Positions 50,117-59,870 of a stretch of 64,000 nt of DNA are shown one piece after another (position 1 is the first letter of the stretch; every line of letters starts with the position of its first letter). A program made the position numbers and the translations under genes. Under the pieces are notes generated by a model, which made no database searches, was not told where the DNA came from, and worked only from the letters and a program-made list of their open reading frames with translations. The DNA lies in contig NZ_JBLBVM010000037.1 of assembly GCF_047250385.1 (NCBI RefSeq), positions 10,751 to 74,750 on the forward strand. Direction: 5' to 3'. This DNA is from Glaciecola sp047250385. GTDB taxonomy: Bacteria > Pseudomonadota > Gammaproteobacteria > Enterobacterales > Alteromonadaceae.

Positions 50117-51046
50117 TTACCTAATTGTGCCACTGCGCTCAAAACGAATACCTGATGGTAGCCACGTTGGTAGAAAGTCTTCTGGGGCTCTATCAAATTC
50201 AAAGCTCACCCAAATAAGAACCGCCTTTCCAACTAGGTTTTCGTCTGGAACGAAGCCCCAATAGCGACCATCCTCACTATTATCGCGATTATCACCCATT
50301 ACAAAATAGCTATTTTCTGGCACGATCCATTCATTAATTGCCGTTCCAGGTTGTCTTGGCTGATAACGGGCAGTTTGATCGATTGATCGTGGATTGCGAA
50401 ACAATGAATGTTGTTTACTGCCAAGACCTTCAGTGTACTCTTCAAGATAAGCACCGCGACTGATGTAGTCGCTTTTACCTGCATAAATTTGAGGTATAAC
50501 CTTTTCAGTTGGGCATGGACTTTGGTCGACACAAGCCTTGGTGATATATAACTGCTTGTTACGGTAAACCACTCTATCACCAGGTAAACCTACAACGCGC
50601 TTGATAAAGTCGACATTAGGGTCGTCAGGAAATTTAAAAACAACAACGTCTCCGCGCTCAGGCTCACTTGTTTCAATAATCTTAGACCTGAAGATAGGAT
50701 CTTTAATACCATAGCTGAATTTTTCGACTAAAATGAAATCTCCCACCAGCAGTGTCGGCATCATTGAGCCAGATGGTATCTGGAAGGGCTCATATAAAAA
50801 TGAACGGAAAACCATGACTAAGGCAAAAATAGGGAAGAACTGCTTAGCGTTATCGACCAACGCAGGTAATTTAGGATCTGCTTCATCGCCTGACAGCTCA
50901 ACGATAGAATCGTCGCCAAGAATAGCGCGTCTTTCGTTCAAGGCTATTTCTTTTCTTTTGGGCGCGAATAGAAGCGCATCAATTAACCATATTATTCCCG
51001 TAATAGCGGTCATCGCTACCAAAAATATTGCAAAATAGTTAGCCAT
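50117..51046 (-). CDS. lepB: Signal peptidase I
   Basis: Cleaves Sec and Tat signal peptides at the outer face of the inner membrane. Two N-terminal membrane helices flank a cytoplasmic loop. The catalytic Ser is in SGSMMPTLLVGDFILVEKF and Lys in FIKRVVGLPGDRV, and GDNRDNSEDGRYWGFVP is intact. Length is 309 aa. The ATG overlaps the lepA stop (TAATG). Confidence 0.97.
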   Translation of the reverse strand: MANYFAIFLVAMTAITGIIWLIDALLFAPKRKEIALNERRAILGDDSIVELSGDEADPKLPALVDNAKQFFPIFALVMVFRSFLYEPFQIPSGSMMPTLLVGDFILVEKFSYGIKDPIFRSKIIETSEPERGDVVVFKFPDDPNVDFIKRVVGLPGDRVVYRNKQLYITKACVDQSPCPTEKVIPQIYAGKSDYISRGAYLEEYTEGLGSKQHSLFRNPRSIDQTARYQPRQPGTAINEWIVPENSYFVMGDNRDNSEDGRYWGFVPDENLVGKAVLIWVSFEFDRAPEDFLPTWLPSGIRFERSGTIR

Positions 51047-52842
51047 TAATTATCCACCTTCAAGATTGCTAGGAAAGCGTCTTGAGGTAATTCAACATTC
51101 CCTACTTGCTTCATCCGTTTTTTACCATCTTTTTGTTTTTGTAATAGTTTCTTCTTACGGCTAATGTCACCGCCGTAACACTTCGCAATTACGTTCTTAC
51201 GTAACTGCTTCACCGTACTTCTTGCTACGATATGATTACCTATCGTCGCTTGTATCGCAATATCAAACATTTGACGTGGTATAAGCTCACGTAATTTGTC
51301 AACCAAATCACGCCCACGCTTTTGAGCGTTAGCTTCATGAGTAATGAGAGCTAAAGCATCTACCCGCTCTCCATTTATCAAGATATCTAAACGCACCATG
51401 TTGGCTACTTGAAAACGAGTAAAGTTATAATCCAGTGAAGCAAAACCTCTACTGGTTGACTTCAACCTATCAAAAAAGTCGAGAACAACTTCTGCCATTG
51501 GTAAATCGTAAGTTACCGCAACTTGTTTACCGTGGTAAGTCATCGCGGTTTGCATGCCACGTTTCTCAACGCAGAGTGTAATGACGTTTCCTAAGTATTG
51601 CTGTGGCACCAATATATTCGCGGTTACGATAGGCTCTCGTATTTCATCAATATCATTGACTGGTGGCAGTTTAGATGGGTTATCAACTTGCAAAACCTCA
51701 CCTTTTGTCGTCTTCACTTGATACACAACTGTTGGAGCCGTGGTAATTAGGTCAAGGTCATATTCGCGTTCAAGGCGTTCTTGAATAATTTCCATGTGCA
51801 ACATGCCAAGGAAACCAATACGGAAACCAAACCCTAGTGCTGCAGAGCTTTCGGGCTCATAGAACAATGAAGCATCATTCAAGCTCAATTTTGCAAGTGC
51901 ATCGCGGAAATCTTCATAATCATCAGAACTAACTGGGAATAAGCCCGCATAAACTTGTGGTTTTATCTTCTTAAAGCCTGGCAATGCTGTTGTTGCAGGA
52001 GCTTTAGCAAGTGTGATTGTATCGCCAACAGGCGCGCCATGAATTTCTTTGATTCCGGCGATGATAAAACCCACTTCGCCCGCTTTTAAAGTGCCAGTAC
52101 TAGTTTGTTTCGGTGTAAAAATTCCCACTTTGTCTACTTGGTGCACAACGCCATTTGACATAATTTGAATTCGGTCTTTGGCATTTAACTGCCCTTGTAC
52201 GATCCTAACCAGCGATACAACGCCTTGATAATTATCAAACCATGAATCAATAATGAGCGCCTGCAATGGTGCATCAACATCGCCTTCAGGGGGAGGAATA
52301 CGACGTACAATCTCTTCTAAAACGTCTTCAATACCAATACCGGTTTTAGCTGAACAGCGAATCGCATCTATTGCATCAATACCCACGATATCTTCAATTT
52401 CTTCAGCGACACGCTCAGGTTCTGCCTGAGGTAAATCTATTTTGTTTAGAATCGGAACAACTTCCATGTCCAAATCTATGGCGGTATAACAGTTTGCCAA
52501 TGTTTGTGCTTCAACGCCTTGCCCTGCATCAACTACAAGTAACGCACCTTCGCAGGCTGCTAAAGAACGCGATACTTCATAAGTAAAATCGACGTGTCCC
52601 GGCGTATCGATAAAATTAAGTTGGTATTTCTCTCCGTCTTTTGCTTGATAGTACAGCGTCACGCTTTGGGCTTTAATTGTGATCCCGCGCTCTTTTTCAA
52701 TATCCATTGTATCAAGCACTTGCGCTGACATTTCGCGGTTAGTTAAGCCCCCACAGGTCTGAATAAGTCGATCGGAAAGCGTCGATTTACCGTGATCGAT
52801 ATGGGCAATAATACTGAAGTTGCGAATGTTCTTTAGTTGCAT
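51046..52842 (-). CDS. lepA: Elongation factor 4 (LepA)
   Basis: Ribosomal translation GTPase. G1 is AHIDHGKST, with DTPGHVD, NKIDLP and the C-terminal LepA-specific domain. Length is 598 aa, almost the E. coli size. It is followed by lepB, with rseC upstream across a 259-nt gap holding no recognised element. Confidence 0.97.
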   Translation of the reverse strand: MQLKNIRNFSIIAHIDHGKSTLSDRLIQTCGGLTNREMSAQVLDTMDIEKERGITIKAQSVTLYYQAKDGEKYQLNFIDTPGHVDFTYEVSRSLAACEGALLVVDAGQGVEAQTLANCYTAIDLDMEVVPILNKIDLPQAEPERVAEEIEDIVGIDAIDAIRCSAKTGIGIEDVLEEIVRRIPPPEGDVDAPLQALIIDSWFDNYQGVVSLVRIVQGQLNAKDRIQIMSNGVVHQVDKVGIFTPKQTSTGTLKAGEVGFIIAGIKEIHGAPVGDTITLAKAPATTALPGFKKIKPQVYAGLFPVSSDDYEDFRDALAKLSLNDASLFYEPESSAALGFGFRIGFLGMLHMEIIQERLEREYDLDLITTAPTVVYQVKTTKGEVLQVDNPSKLPPVNDIDEIREPIVTANILVPQQYLGNVITLCVEKRGMQTAMTYHGKQVAVTYDLPMAEVVLDFFDRLKSTSRGFASLDYNFTRFQVANMVRLDILINGERVDALALITHEANAQKRGRDLVDKLRELIPRQMFDIAIQATIGNHIVARSTVKQLRKNVIAKCYGGDISRKKKLLQKQKDGKKRMKQVGNVELPQDAFLAILKVDN

Positions 52843-53101
52843 AAATTAGGTTACTTTTCCTGAAGTTACCGAGCTCTATATCTAGCCTTTAGGCGCGTTG
52901 TTTTGCCGCCTAACTTTAGCTCAGTTTTATAAGCGAAAATTAAAGTCGCGATTTTACCGTTTTATCGGAACAAATGCGAATGATTACAGCATTATTACTA
53001 AGCTTTAGTTCATTAATAAGCTATGGAGTTCGTCTTAATTTGTTAAGAAATGTTGCGCTGTTAATTTCTTAGTACGAATGAGACAGCTTGAGTGGATGTT
53101 T

Positions 53102-53584
53102 TTAATGTACTTTTTTCAGCGGTATTTCGTTTTTCATGGTAACAGTAGAGTCATTAATGGCGCCCAGGATCACTGGAGAGAACTGGCCTTTGTCCTGCCT
53201 TTTGGCGTATTTAGAAATTTGCCAAAAACTTAGGGCCGTCGCAGCAAAACCAAACAATATCTGCCACATCTCATGCAAGGATGGCAATAAATATTGAAAG
53301 CTGGTCACGCTTATAACAAGTACAAAAATAGGCAGCAAATACACTAAGGAAGATGCACCAATAAGTTGCTCCTCTGGTATTCCTAGTTTAACGCTTTGCC
53401 CAACTTTTAGCAGATGAGGTGTGCTCAACTTTAATAACTCAGGTTTCGCTGTAAACGCCTTGGCTACCACGCTTGTTCCGCAGTTTTTACTAACCTGGCA
53501 ACTTCCGCACGTAGTTTTAATTTGGGTTTCAATCCAAACATCCGTGCCAGCTACTTTCTTTACAATACCTGTTTCTTCTATCAT
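53102..53584 (-). CDS. rseC: RseC, SoxR-reducing/sigma-E operon protein
   Basis: A 160-aa inner-membrane protein with a cytoplasmic Cys cluster CGSCQVSKNC near residues 26-35. Two membrane helices (about 85-105 and 110-128) follow. RseC has been tied to SoxR reduction and sigma-E modulation in E. coli. It is the last gene of rpoE-rseABC and lies 9 nt after rseB. Confidence 0.93.
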   Translation of the reverse strand: MIEETGIVKKVAGTDVWIETQIKTTCGSCQVSKNCGTSVVAKAFTAKPELLKLSTPHLLKVGQSVKLGIPEEQLIGASSLVYLLPIFVLVISVTSFQYLLPSLHEMWQILFGFAATALSFWQISKYAKRQDKGQFSPVILGAINDSTVTMKNEIPLKKVH

Positions 53585-53593
53585 TGCTCTAGC

Positions 53594-54685
53594 TTAATTG
53601 ATGACTTCAATTGATTTTGCCATACGCTGCGCCGTGACTAAAGGAATATCGCCAACGACCGTGACTTGAACTTTACCATCGGTTCTTGAATGAACGGTAT
53701 TAGCCCCATTACTCAAGTTGACATCTTCTTGAAAAACCCCCGTGGCGGCTTGGATGTAAACAGATACATTCACTAAGCCATCACTGTACAAACTGTACTC
53801 CGCTACCTGACCTGTAATCGCTAATTGATGAATATCTTGCTTGACGGGCTTCATTCCCACAGGCAAAAACGCGACTCGCCATTCATGCTTCCTCTGTGGT
53901 GGATTAATAACGTCTATCACTCTTGGTAAATTGTCTTTTTGCAATTGACTGAATACTTCAGTAACGCGATCATCAATACGAAGCTGAGTCACTTGAATCT
54001 GCTGCAGGAGCTTTCCATCTAGCCCGTGCATATTGAGCTTTAATAACATGCCCGTTTCTTCGTCCAGCCACAAATGATAGCCATAACGTGTTTTATCAAT
54101 ACTCGTTATGCGGATCTGTTGAGCTGATCTCCCAGAAATTCGATTTCTGCCAACTAATAGAAATTGATAGCTTTTCTGAAGCTTTTGAGGGTCGTGTAAA
54201 AGCGCATCCGGAATCGGCCCGTCTATTGCGTTTCCATACATACTAAAGGGAGGATAACCAGGTTGGAACACACTAACGACATCGTTCACTCTGATATTCT
54301 CAAAGCCTGGACCATTTAATAAGCTAAGTTGCTCTATTTTTGTATCTTCGTCCATGGTGGCATGACGCCACAAAAAGGGCTGTGCATCTTTACCGGGAAT
54401 GTTGAGCACGAAAGACACTTCGTAATTTAATGTGTCTGTTTGACGAGCAAGTCTCTGAAGCCAGCTAAGACCAGACATTGGATCAAAAACATCGTTAACG
54501 GCAAGTACGCCGTCTGCTACATTGCGAGCAACACCTTGCTGAATTTCAGAGTTTTCTGTCTGAGGCTTCGATTTTACTTGTTGGACTGTTTCATCATTTT
54601 TAGGGGCTGCTGAAGGATCGCCTGTGGCTTGAATTGCATGAGCCGGGAAAAGGCTTACTACAAAAAAAAGGAGTAAACTGCGCAT
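53594..54685 (-). CDS. rseB: Sigma-E regulatory protein RseB
   Basis: Periplasmic protein that shields RseA from DegS and senses mislocalised lipids and LPS. ATG 54685 was chosen because it opens a clear signal peptide (MRSLLLFFVVSLFPAHA). The frame extends further only through GTG codons. The mature protein has MucB/RseB regions such as SWLQRLARQTDTLNYEVSFV and GRNRISGRSAQQIRI. Length is 363 aa. Confidence 0.92.
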   Translation of the reverse strand: MRSLLLFFVVSLFPAHAIQATGDPSAAPKNDETVQQVKSKPQTENSEIQQGVARNVADGVLAVNDVFDPMSGLSWLQRLARQTDTLNYEVSFVLNIPGKDAQPFLWRHATMDEDTKIEQLSLLNGPGFENIRVNDVVSVFQPGYPPFSMYGNAIDGPIPDALLHDPQKLQKSYQFLLVGRNRISGRSAQQIRITSIDKTRYGYHLWLDEETGMLLKLNMHGLDGKLLQQIQVTQLRIDDRVTEVFSQLQKDNLPRVIDVINPPQRKHEWRVAFLPVGMKPVKQDIHQLAITGQVAEYSLYSDGLVNVSVYIQAATGVFQEDVNLSNGANTVHSRTDGKVQVTVVGDIPLVTAQRMAKSIEVIN

Positions 54686-54743
54686 GCAGAGCAGCTTACC
54701 TATATTTGCCCTACTACTCACGTTGTTTACTCCGTTTATTATG

Positions 54744-55334
54744 TTACTTTTTAGCTTGTTCTTCACTCAACTCATCTAACTCTGGCTTGTTTACTTGCCC
54801 GGTATTTTTGAGCTTCAATTGACGCTGATGATCTTCAATAAGCGCATTAATTTGACGTTGCTGCTCTAGCAATATCGCCATACCTTCGCGGTCAACACTA
54901 TCGCTAGTGTTCAAACTAACAGGAGCTAAGCCACCTTGTGGACCAAATTCAGTTGGCGCAGTCAAGAATGGTTGCGTCTCTTCAGGTTGGTTGTAAGACT
55001 GGTAACTAAAAATCATGACTGCCGTCGCGCAAGCTGCCACAGCTAATTGTCCGCTTTGTTTGATCAAAGGAATAACAGAGGAGACAACTGGAAGTTCACG
55101 CCAAGTGCGTTTCGGAGTAACCATAGGTAACTCATTTTCCAATTGTTTTGCTATCTGTGCACTTATGTCGAAGTGAATGTCAGTACTCACTTCGTTACGG
55201 ATACAATCCCTAACTAAATGATAACGTTTCCACTTGTCAGCGAGTTCGGTATCCTGAGTTAAGCTGTGCGCTATGTCAGAATCATTGTGCTCACCGTCTA
55301 CAAATGCTGATAATTTTTCTTGCTCTTGCGTCAT
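54744..55334 (-). CDS. rseA: Anti-sigma-E factor RseA
   Basis: Single-pass anti-sigma factor for RpoE. The start ATG 55334 was chosen because AGGA lies 9 nt upstream and the product begins MTQEQEKLSAFVDGE, as in the family. The N-terminal sigma-binding domain covers about 1-75, a membrane helix lies near 95-112 (LAVAACATAVMIFSY), and the periplasmic part ends in a Gln/Lys-rich helix. Length is 196 aa. Confidence 0.93.
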   Translation of the reverse strand: MTQEQEKLSAFVDGEHNDSDIAHSLTQDTELADKWKRYHLVRDCIRNEVSTDIHFDISAQIAKQLENELPMVTPKRTWRELPVVSSVIPLIKQSGQLAVAACATAVMIFSYQSYNQPEETQPFLTAPTEFGPQGGLAPVSLNTSDSVDREGMAILLEQQRQINALIEDHQRQLKLKNTGQVNKPELDELSEEQAKK

Positions 55335-55401
55335 ATAAGACATTCCTACTTTAACACGTTTAACGATACTTCGATTTAACAAATCTGGCACTTAAACGTG
55401 T

Positions 55402-55980
55402 TTATGTTTGCACTAAAGGCAGTATGACTTTGTCAATTGCTTCTCGTGCTCTAAAAATTCTTGAACGTACTGTCCCAACCGGACATTCCATCACTGCAGC
55501 TATTTCTTCATAGCTCAAACCTTCGATTTCGCGCAATGTAATAGCAGAGCGTAAATCTTCAGGCAAACCATCTATCGTTGCAAATAATTTTTGTTGCAAT
55601 TCATCAGAGAGTAAAGCGCGTTCAGGAGAGTTGTTTTCCTTCAGTGCATCACTTCCATCGTAATAATCAGCTTCACTAGCATCAACGTCACTCGCCGGCG
55701 GTTTTCGCCCTTGCGATGTTAAATAATTTTTCGCACTATTGACCGCTATTCTATATAACCATGTGTAAAAGGCGCTCTCGCCTCTAAAGTTTGGTAATGC
55801 TCTATATGCCTTTATAAACGCTTCTTGTGTTACGTCGGCAACATCACCACTATTTTTCACGTACCTTGCTACTATGTTCATCACTTTGTTTTGATGACGA
55901 ACAACTAACAAATTAAAAGCATTCTTATTGCCCTTTTGTACCTGTTCAACTAATTCTTGATCGGTTTTCTGCTCGCTCAT
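55402..55980 (-). CDS. rpoE: Envelope-stress sigma factor RpoE
   Basis: Sigma-E ECF factor of 192 aa. Region 2 includes MNIVARYVKNSGDVADVTQEAFIKAYRAL and FYTWLYRIAVNSAKNYL. Region 4 includes LREIEGLSYEEIAAVMECPVGTVRSRIFRAR, nearly identical to the gammaproteobacterial RpoE. It heads rpoE-rseA-rseB-rseC and has a sigma-E-like promoter at 56032-56058. Confidence 0.97.
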   Translation of the reverse strand: MSEQKTDQELVEQVQKGNKNAFNLLVVRHQNKVMNIVARYVKNSGDVADVTQEAFIKAYRALPNFRGESAFYTWLYRIAVNSAKNYLTSQGRKPPASDVDASEADYYDGSDALKENNSPERALLSDELQQKLFATIDGLPEDLRSAITLREIEGLSYEEIAAVMECPVGTVRSRIFRAREAIDKVILPLVQT

Positions 55981-56031
55981 TCGAGCCTCTACTCCTAAAA
56001 CACATCACTTAAGGCTCATGCAAGTGTAGTA

Positions 56032-56058
56032 ATAGACAGACACTTTATGGATAAGTTC
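56032..56058 (-). promoter_or_regulatory. Sigma-E-type promoter of rpoE
   Basis: On the minus strand GAACTT (56058-56053), a 16-nt spacer and TCTAT (56036-56032) fit the sigma-E consensus GAACTT-N16-TCTRA with one deviation. It indicates autoregulation about 50 nt upstream of the rpoE ATG. Confidence 0.7.
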
Positions 56059-56164
56059 GATATAAAGTTAAAATAATTTAAAAATAACCATCTGTTGTAA
56101 TTTTTTACTAGATGATTAGTATGACGATACAACACAATTCTATATGTTACCTGAAAAACAATCT

Positions 56165-57760
56165 ATGTCTCAAACAATTGAACATCGCTGTGATTTACTG
56201 ATCATAGGTAGTGGTGCTGCTGGTTTAAGCCTTGCATTAAAAATGGCTGAATGTTGCGACGTCATCGTACTGAGTAAAAGTGACATCAATGAAGGTAGTA
56301 CGCGTTATGCTCAAGGTGGCATAGCTGCAGTGTTTGACGACACTGACTCTATTGATAGTCACATTAAAGATACGCTAAATGCTGGTGCTGGTCTTTGCGA
56401 TGAAGCAGTAGTGGCTTTTACTGCTAAAAATGCCAAACAGAGCATGGAGTGGTTAATCAACAAAGGCGTTCCTTTCGATCAAGAAAAAAATGAAAGTGGC
56501 GAAACCAAGTTTCATTTAACCCGTGAGGGTGGTCATAGCCATAGAAGAATATTACATGCAGCGGACGCTACAGGGGCCGCAGTCCAAGAGACACTGGCCG
56601 ATAATGTTGCTAACCACCCTAACATTCATCTATTCGAACGCTATAACGCAATTGATCTCATCCGAAGCACAACGAAGCCTGACCAAAGTCTTGGAGCATA
56701 TGTGTGGAATCGGAGAAAAGAACGCGTAGAAGTCATTCGTTCACGATTCACCACGCTTGCAACCGGTGGAGGCAGTAAGGTTTACCAATATACGTCAAAC
56801 CCAGATGTTTCTAGTGGCGATGGTGTTGCTATGGCTTGGCGAGCTGGCTGTAAAATTGCCAATATGGAATTTAATCAATTTCACCCTACGTGCTTGTATC
56901 ATCCCGATGCGGGTAATTTTTTGATCAGTGAAGCTTTGCGCGGCGAAGGTGCATTTTTGTGTCATCAAGATGGCACGAAGTTTATGCATAAATTTGACGA
57001 GAGAGCGGATTTAGCCCCTCGTGATATTGTCGCAAGAGCAATCGACTTTGAAATGAAGCGTTTGGGAGCTGATTGCATGTACCTGGACATCAGCCATAAA
57101 TCTAATGACTTTATTAAGAAGCACTTCCCTAACATCTATCGACGTTGCCGCTCCTTAGGAATTGATATAACGACCCAGCCGATCCCAGTTGTACCTGCGG
57201 CTCATTACACATGTGGCGGTGTCGTGACAGATCTTGATGCGCGAACTAATTTGGCAAATGTCTACGCGATTGGTGAAACAGCATACACCGGCTTGCATGG
57301 CGCAAATCGAATGGCCAGCAACTCTTTACTTGAATGTATTGTATTTGCTCATGCCGCTGCGAAACATATTGTGCAGCGTTTAGACGGAGAATGGTTGGAT
57401 GAACCAATAAAAGCGTGGGATGAAAGCCGTGTCATCGATTCCGATGAACTGGTAATTATTCAACATAACTGGCATGAGCTGCGTTTATTTATGTGGGATT
57501 ATGTTGGCATTGTTCGCACTAACAAACGCTTAGAAAGAGCTTTAAGACGAATTAATTTGCTGAAACAAGAAATTGATGAGTATTACAGCAACTTCAAAGT
57601 AAGCAATAATATGTTGGAGTTAAGAAACTTAGTTTGTGTAGCCCAGCTAATTGTTACATGTGCTATGCAGAGAAAAGAAAGCCGTGGTTTACACTATAAT
57701 CTTGATTACCCTAATATGCTGAACAAGCCTGAGCCAACTATTATTCAAAAGCAAATGTAG
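56165..57760 (+). CDS. nadB: L-aspartate oxidase
   Basis: FAD enzyme of de novo NAD synthesis, oxidising aspartate to iminoaspartate. FAD motif LLIIGSGAAGLSLAL is at the N-terminus, with YAQGGIAAV, HLTREGGHSHRRILH and TGLHGANRMASNSLLE. ATG 56165 was preferred because MSQTIEHRCDLLIIG aligns with E. coli NadB. ATG 56144 is possible. Length is 531 aa. It is divergent from rpoE, a conserved arrangement. Confidence 0.96.
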   Translation: MSQTIEHRCDLLIIGSGAAGLSLALKMAECCDVIVLSKSDINEGSTRYAQGGIAAVFDDTDSIDSHIKDTLNAGAGLCDEAVVAFTAKNAKQSMEWLINKGVPFDQEKNESGETKFHLTREGGHSHRRILHAADATGAAVQETLADNVANHPNIHLFERYNAIDLIRSTTKPDQSLGAYVWNRRKERVEVIRSRFTTLATGGGSKVYQYTSNPDVSSGDGVAMAWRAGCKIANMEFNQFHPTCLYHPDAGNFLISEALRGEGAFLCHQDGTKFMHKFDERADLAPRDIVARAIDFEMKRLGADCMYLDISHKSNDFIKKHFPNIYRRCRSLGIDITTQPIPVVPAAHYTCGGVVTDLDARTNLANVYAIGETAYTGLHGANRMASNSLLECIVFAHAAAKHIVQRLDGEWLDEPIKAWDESRVIDSDELVIIQHNWHELRLFMWDYVGIVRTNKRLERALRRINLLKQEIDEYYSNFKVSNNMLELRNLVCVAQLIVTCAMQRKESRGLHYNLDYPNMLNKPEPTIIQKQM

Positions 57761-57779
57761 TTAACGAGTTAGTTGCTGA

Positions 57780-58685
57780 CTACCCAATAATGACTTTAGT
57801 GCGTAAATGCTCTCTTTCCCGCGAGCGGCTTTTCGACCTGAGTGAAAAATCGAGCTCATGCTCAGCCTTATTTATGAACAACTCACACTGAGTTGGCAAA
57901 TAAATAGGCTGCATAAATTGCGTTGAAAATTGCATCGGTGTTTCCGCTAGCATCGTCTTGCCATCGGACATTTCTTGCTTGATGACCATGGACAGACAAA
58001 GCGCTTTAGAATACATACCATGAGCTATAGCTTGTCTGAAGCCCATAAACTTAGCGCTCCACCGGCTAAGATGAATAGGGTTGAAATCGCCGGAAACTCT
58101 TGCATATTGGCGACCTACTCCGATTGGAAAATTCAATTTACTAGTATTGCTATAGGGTGGCTCAAGCCCTTCAATTGAAGGGATGACGGGTACTGCATGA
58201 GCTTGATTTACCGCGTCGTCCAAATCAACAACTTCGTCATGTTTCTGGCGCGATAAATAATATGAAGTCCCTGAAATAGCTAAGTTCCCCCCCACAAATC
58301 CTTCACTAACAACAGCGAAAACCCAACCTTTTTTGTGCCAAGTTATGCCATTGTATGAGGTCTTTAAATCTAGTGTTGCATTCTGTTCAGGCAGGAAATT
58401 GACATCAATATGATTTGCTAAATGTACAAGCCCCATAGGTTTGAATGGAAATGGTTTGCTAATCATCATTTCTAACTGCATAGGTAATGTGAGAACTTGA
58501 AGATAATTAGGGTGAATGACTGAAGCAATGCCAAGTTTCCAATCAACCGCTTTGTTGTAGCGCTCGCAATGTGAACTGTTTATTTTCACAGTTTTACTAA
58601 GACTGCTCGTTGGCAATATGGGAATAGCACCATCCGTATGTTCTGGTTTGTATAAAGCAGCCTTCAGTAAATCCATATTCATCAT
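57780..58685 (-). CDS. MaoC-like hydratase-domain protein
   Basis: A 301-aa double-hotdog protein. The C-terminal MaoC motif YARVSGDFNPIHLS near residue 195 carries the catalytic Asp and His, followed by FRQAIAHGMYSKAL. The N-terminal half has the second, inactive hotdog. The family hydrates enoyl-CoA or enoyl-ACP thioesters, and the substrate here is unknown. It stands alone between nadB and ygfX. Confidence 0.86.
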   Translation of the reverse strand: MMNMDLLKAALYKPEHTDGAIPILPTSSLSKTVKINSSHCERYNKAVDWKLGIASVIHPNYLQVLTLPMQLEMMISKPFPFKPMGLVHLANHIDVNFLPEQNATLDLKTSYNGITWHKKGWVFAVVSEGFVGGNLAISGTSYYLSRQKHDEVVDLDDAVNQAHAVPVIPSIEGLEPPYSNTSKLNFPIGVGRQYARVSGDFNPIHLSRWSAKFMGFRQAIAHGMYSKALCLSMVIKQEMSDGKTMLAETPMQFSTQFMQPIYLPTQCELFINKAEHELDFSLRSKSRSREREHLRTKVIIG

Positions 58686-58779
58686 TTAATTAATTTTCCG
58701 TACTATTCTTGTCGCGTTCTCGTATCGTATTTGCGTGTTATTTAATTGTATCTTTCACTCTTTAAATAGCACGGTTTTA

Positions 58780-59313
58780 TTAAGTAGTCTCTTTCATATT
58801 TCGCAATATTGTCGAAGTTAACGTTCTATAATGCCCTTCACTCATTTGCCATTTGAACAAAAATTTCTGACTGACTGAGTTTTTTTCTCTTATTAATCCA
58901 TCATCTTTACTCGGATGATAATTTGCGTTTTTATTTCTTACAGAAGGATGACATTTTCGTAAAAATAAAAATAGACAAAACTGAGTATATCTTGAACGCG
59001 ATGAAATAGTGAAACTTACTTCTGGCTCGAAATGATTTGATTCACCTGAGGTTGGATCAGTCTCGCTAGTTGCTTCACTGCCAGAGAGCTTTCCTCCCGC
59101 GAATAGATTGCTATAGTGAGATAATTGCTGTTGGTTCCCTAAATCAATGTAAAAGTGCTCTACTCGACGTTGGTTAAATACAATTTTATAGCCTACCCAT
59201 AAACTTAAAAGTAGAGTGAAGGTGCACTGAAATAGGTAAAGTTTAACACTGAAAATGCCCCCCAATGACCAACATAAAACTAGGGGGACGACATATATAT
59301 TTAGAAATTCCAC
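58780..59313 (-). CDS. ygfX: YgfX-like inner membrane protein
   Basis: A 177-aa protein with two N-terminal membrane helices (IYVVPLVLCWSLGGIF and LYLFQCTFTLLLSLWVGY) and a soluble tail. It lies directly downstream of sdhE and opposite ygfZ, the position of ygfX (cptA) in E. coli. Assignment rests mainly on topology and position. The start codon appears to be GTG, and the tail is longer than in E. coli with a Ser/Glu-rich insert (about 70-95). Confidence 0.65.
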   Translation of the reverse strand: MEFLNIYVVPLVLCWSLGGIFSVKLYLFQCTFTLLLSLWVGYKIVFNQRRVEHFYIDLGNQQQLSHYSNLFAGGKLSGSEATSETDPTSGESNHFEPEVSFTISSRSRYTQFCLFLFLRKCHPSVRNKNANYHPSKDDGLIREKNSVSQKFLFKWQMSEGHYRTLTSTILRNMKETT

Positions 59314-59376
59314 TAAACCAAACTGATATCCAGTAACGATGATTTCTTGATAAATAGCACGACGCTCGATTATTAA

Positions 59377-59628
59377 CTACACCTTGACTCTTTTTAAGAC
59401 ACGTTGAACCATCGCTGCTAAATCAGGATCGTCACATTTTTGATGCCCCATAAACCAGGCAAATAGATCTGGATCATCACACGTTAACAATCTTTCAAAA
59501 ACGAGTTTTTCACCATCCGATAAATCGTCAAAAGCTTGTTCTACAAAAGGAAGGAACAACACATCCAGTTCAAGCATCCCTCTTCGACACGCCCATTTTA
59601 ACCTTGCCACTCTTTTCGCTGTAAACAT
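59377..59628 (-). CDS. sdhE: Succinate dehydrogenase flavinylation factor SdhE
   Basis: An 83-aa helical protein that promotes covalent FAD attachment to SdhA. The conserved RRGMLELD is near residues 13-20, and CDDPDLFAWFMGH matches E. coli SdhE. ATG 59628 was chosen because GAGG lies 6 nt upstream. The longer frame starts 4 codons earlier. It is divergent from ygfZ. Confidence 0.93.
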   Translation of the reverse strand: MFTAKRVARLKWACRRGMLELDVLFLPFVEQAFDDLSDGEKLVFERLLTCDDPDLFAWFMGHQKCDDPDLAAMVQRVLKRVKV

Positions 59629-59870
59629 TGGTAACCTCATGTTTTAATTCGCTTGATAGTAGCATAACGAAATGCAATGCAGAACTGATCAAAAGACAAT
59701 AAAATTGTAGCGTTATTATTGAGTAACATTGTAAAAAATTGGAAATAAACATTAGATGCATGGATCATCTTGCAAAGTGACGTACAATCCCAATATCAAT
59801 CATAAATAGAAAGCGACAGCTCACTCATAAAAGAGCTGTTTGCAAGGTTAACCGCAATAGAGGCTAAATA

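Noticed and set aside
59802..59851. ACAGCTC / GAGCTGT hairpin upstream of ygfZ
   Set aside because: Only a 7-bp stem without a T-run; role unclear and probably chance.
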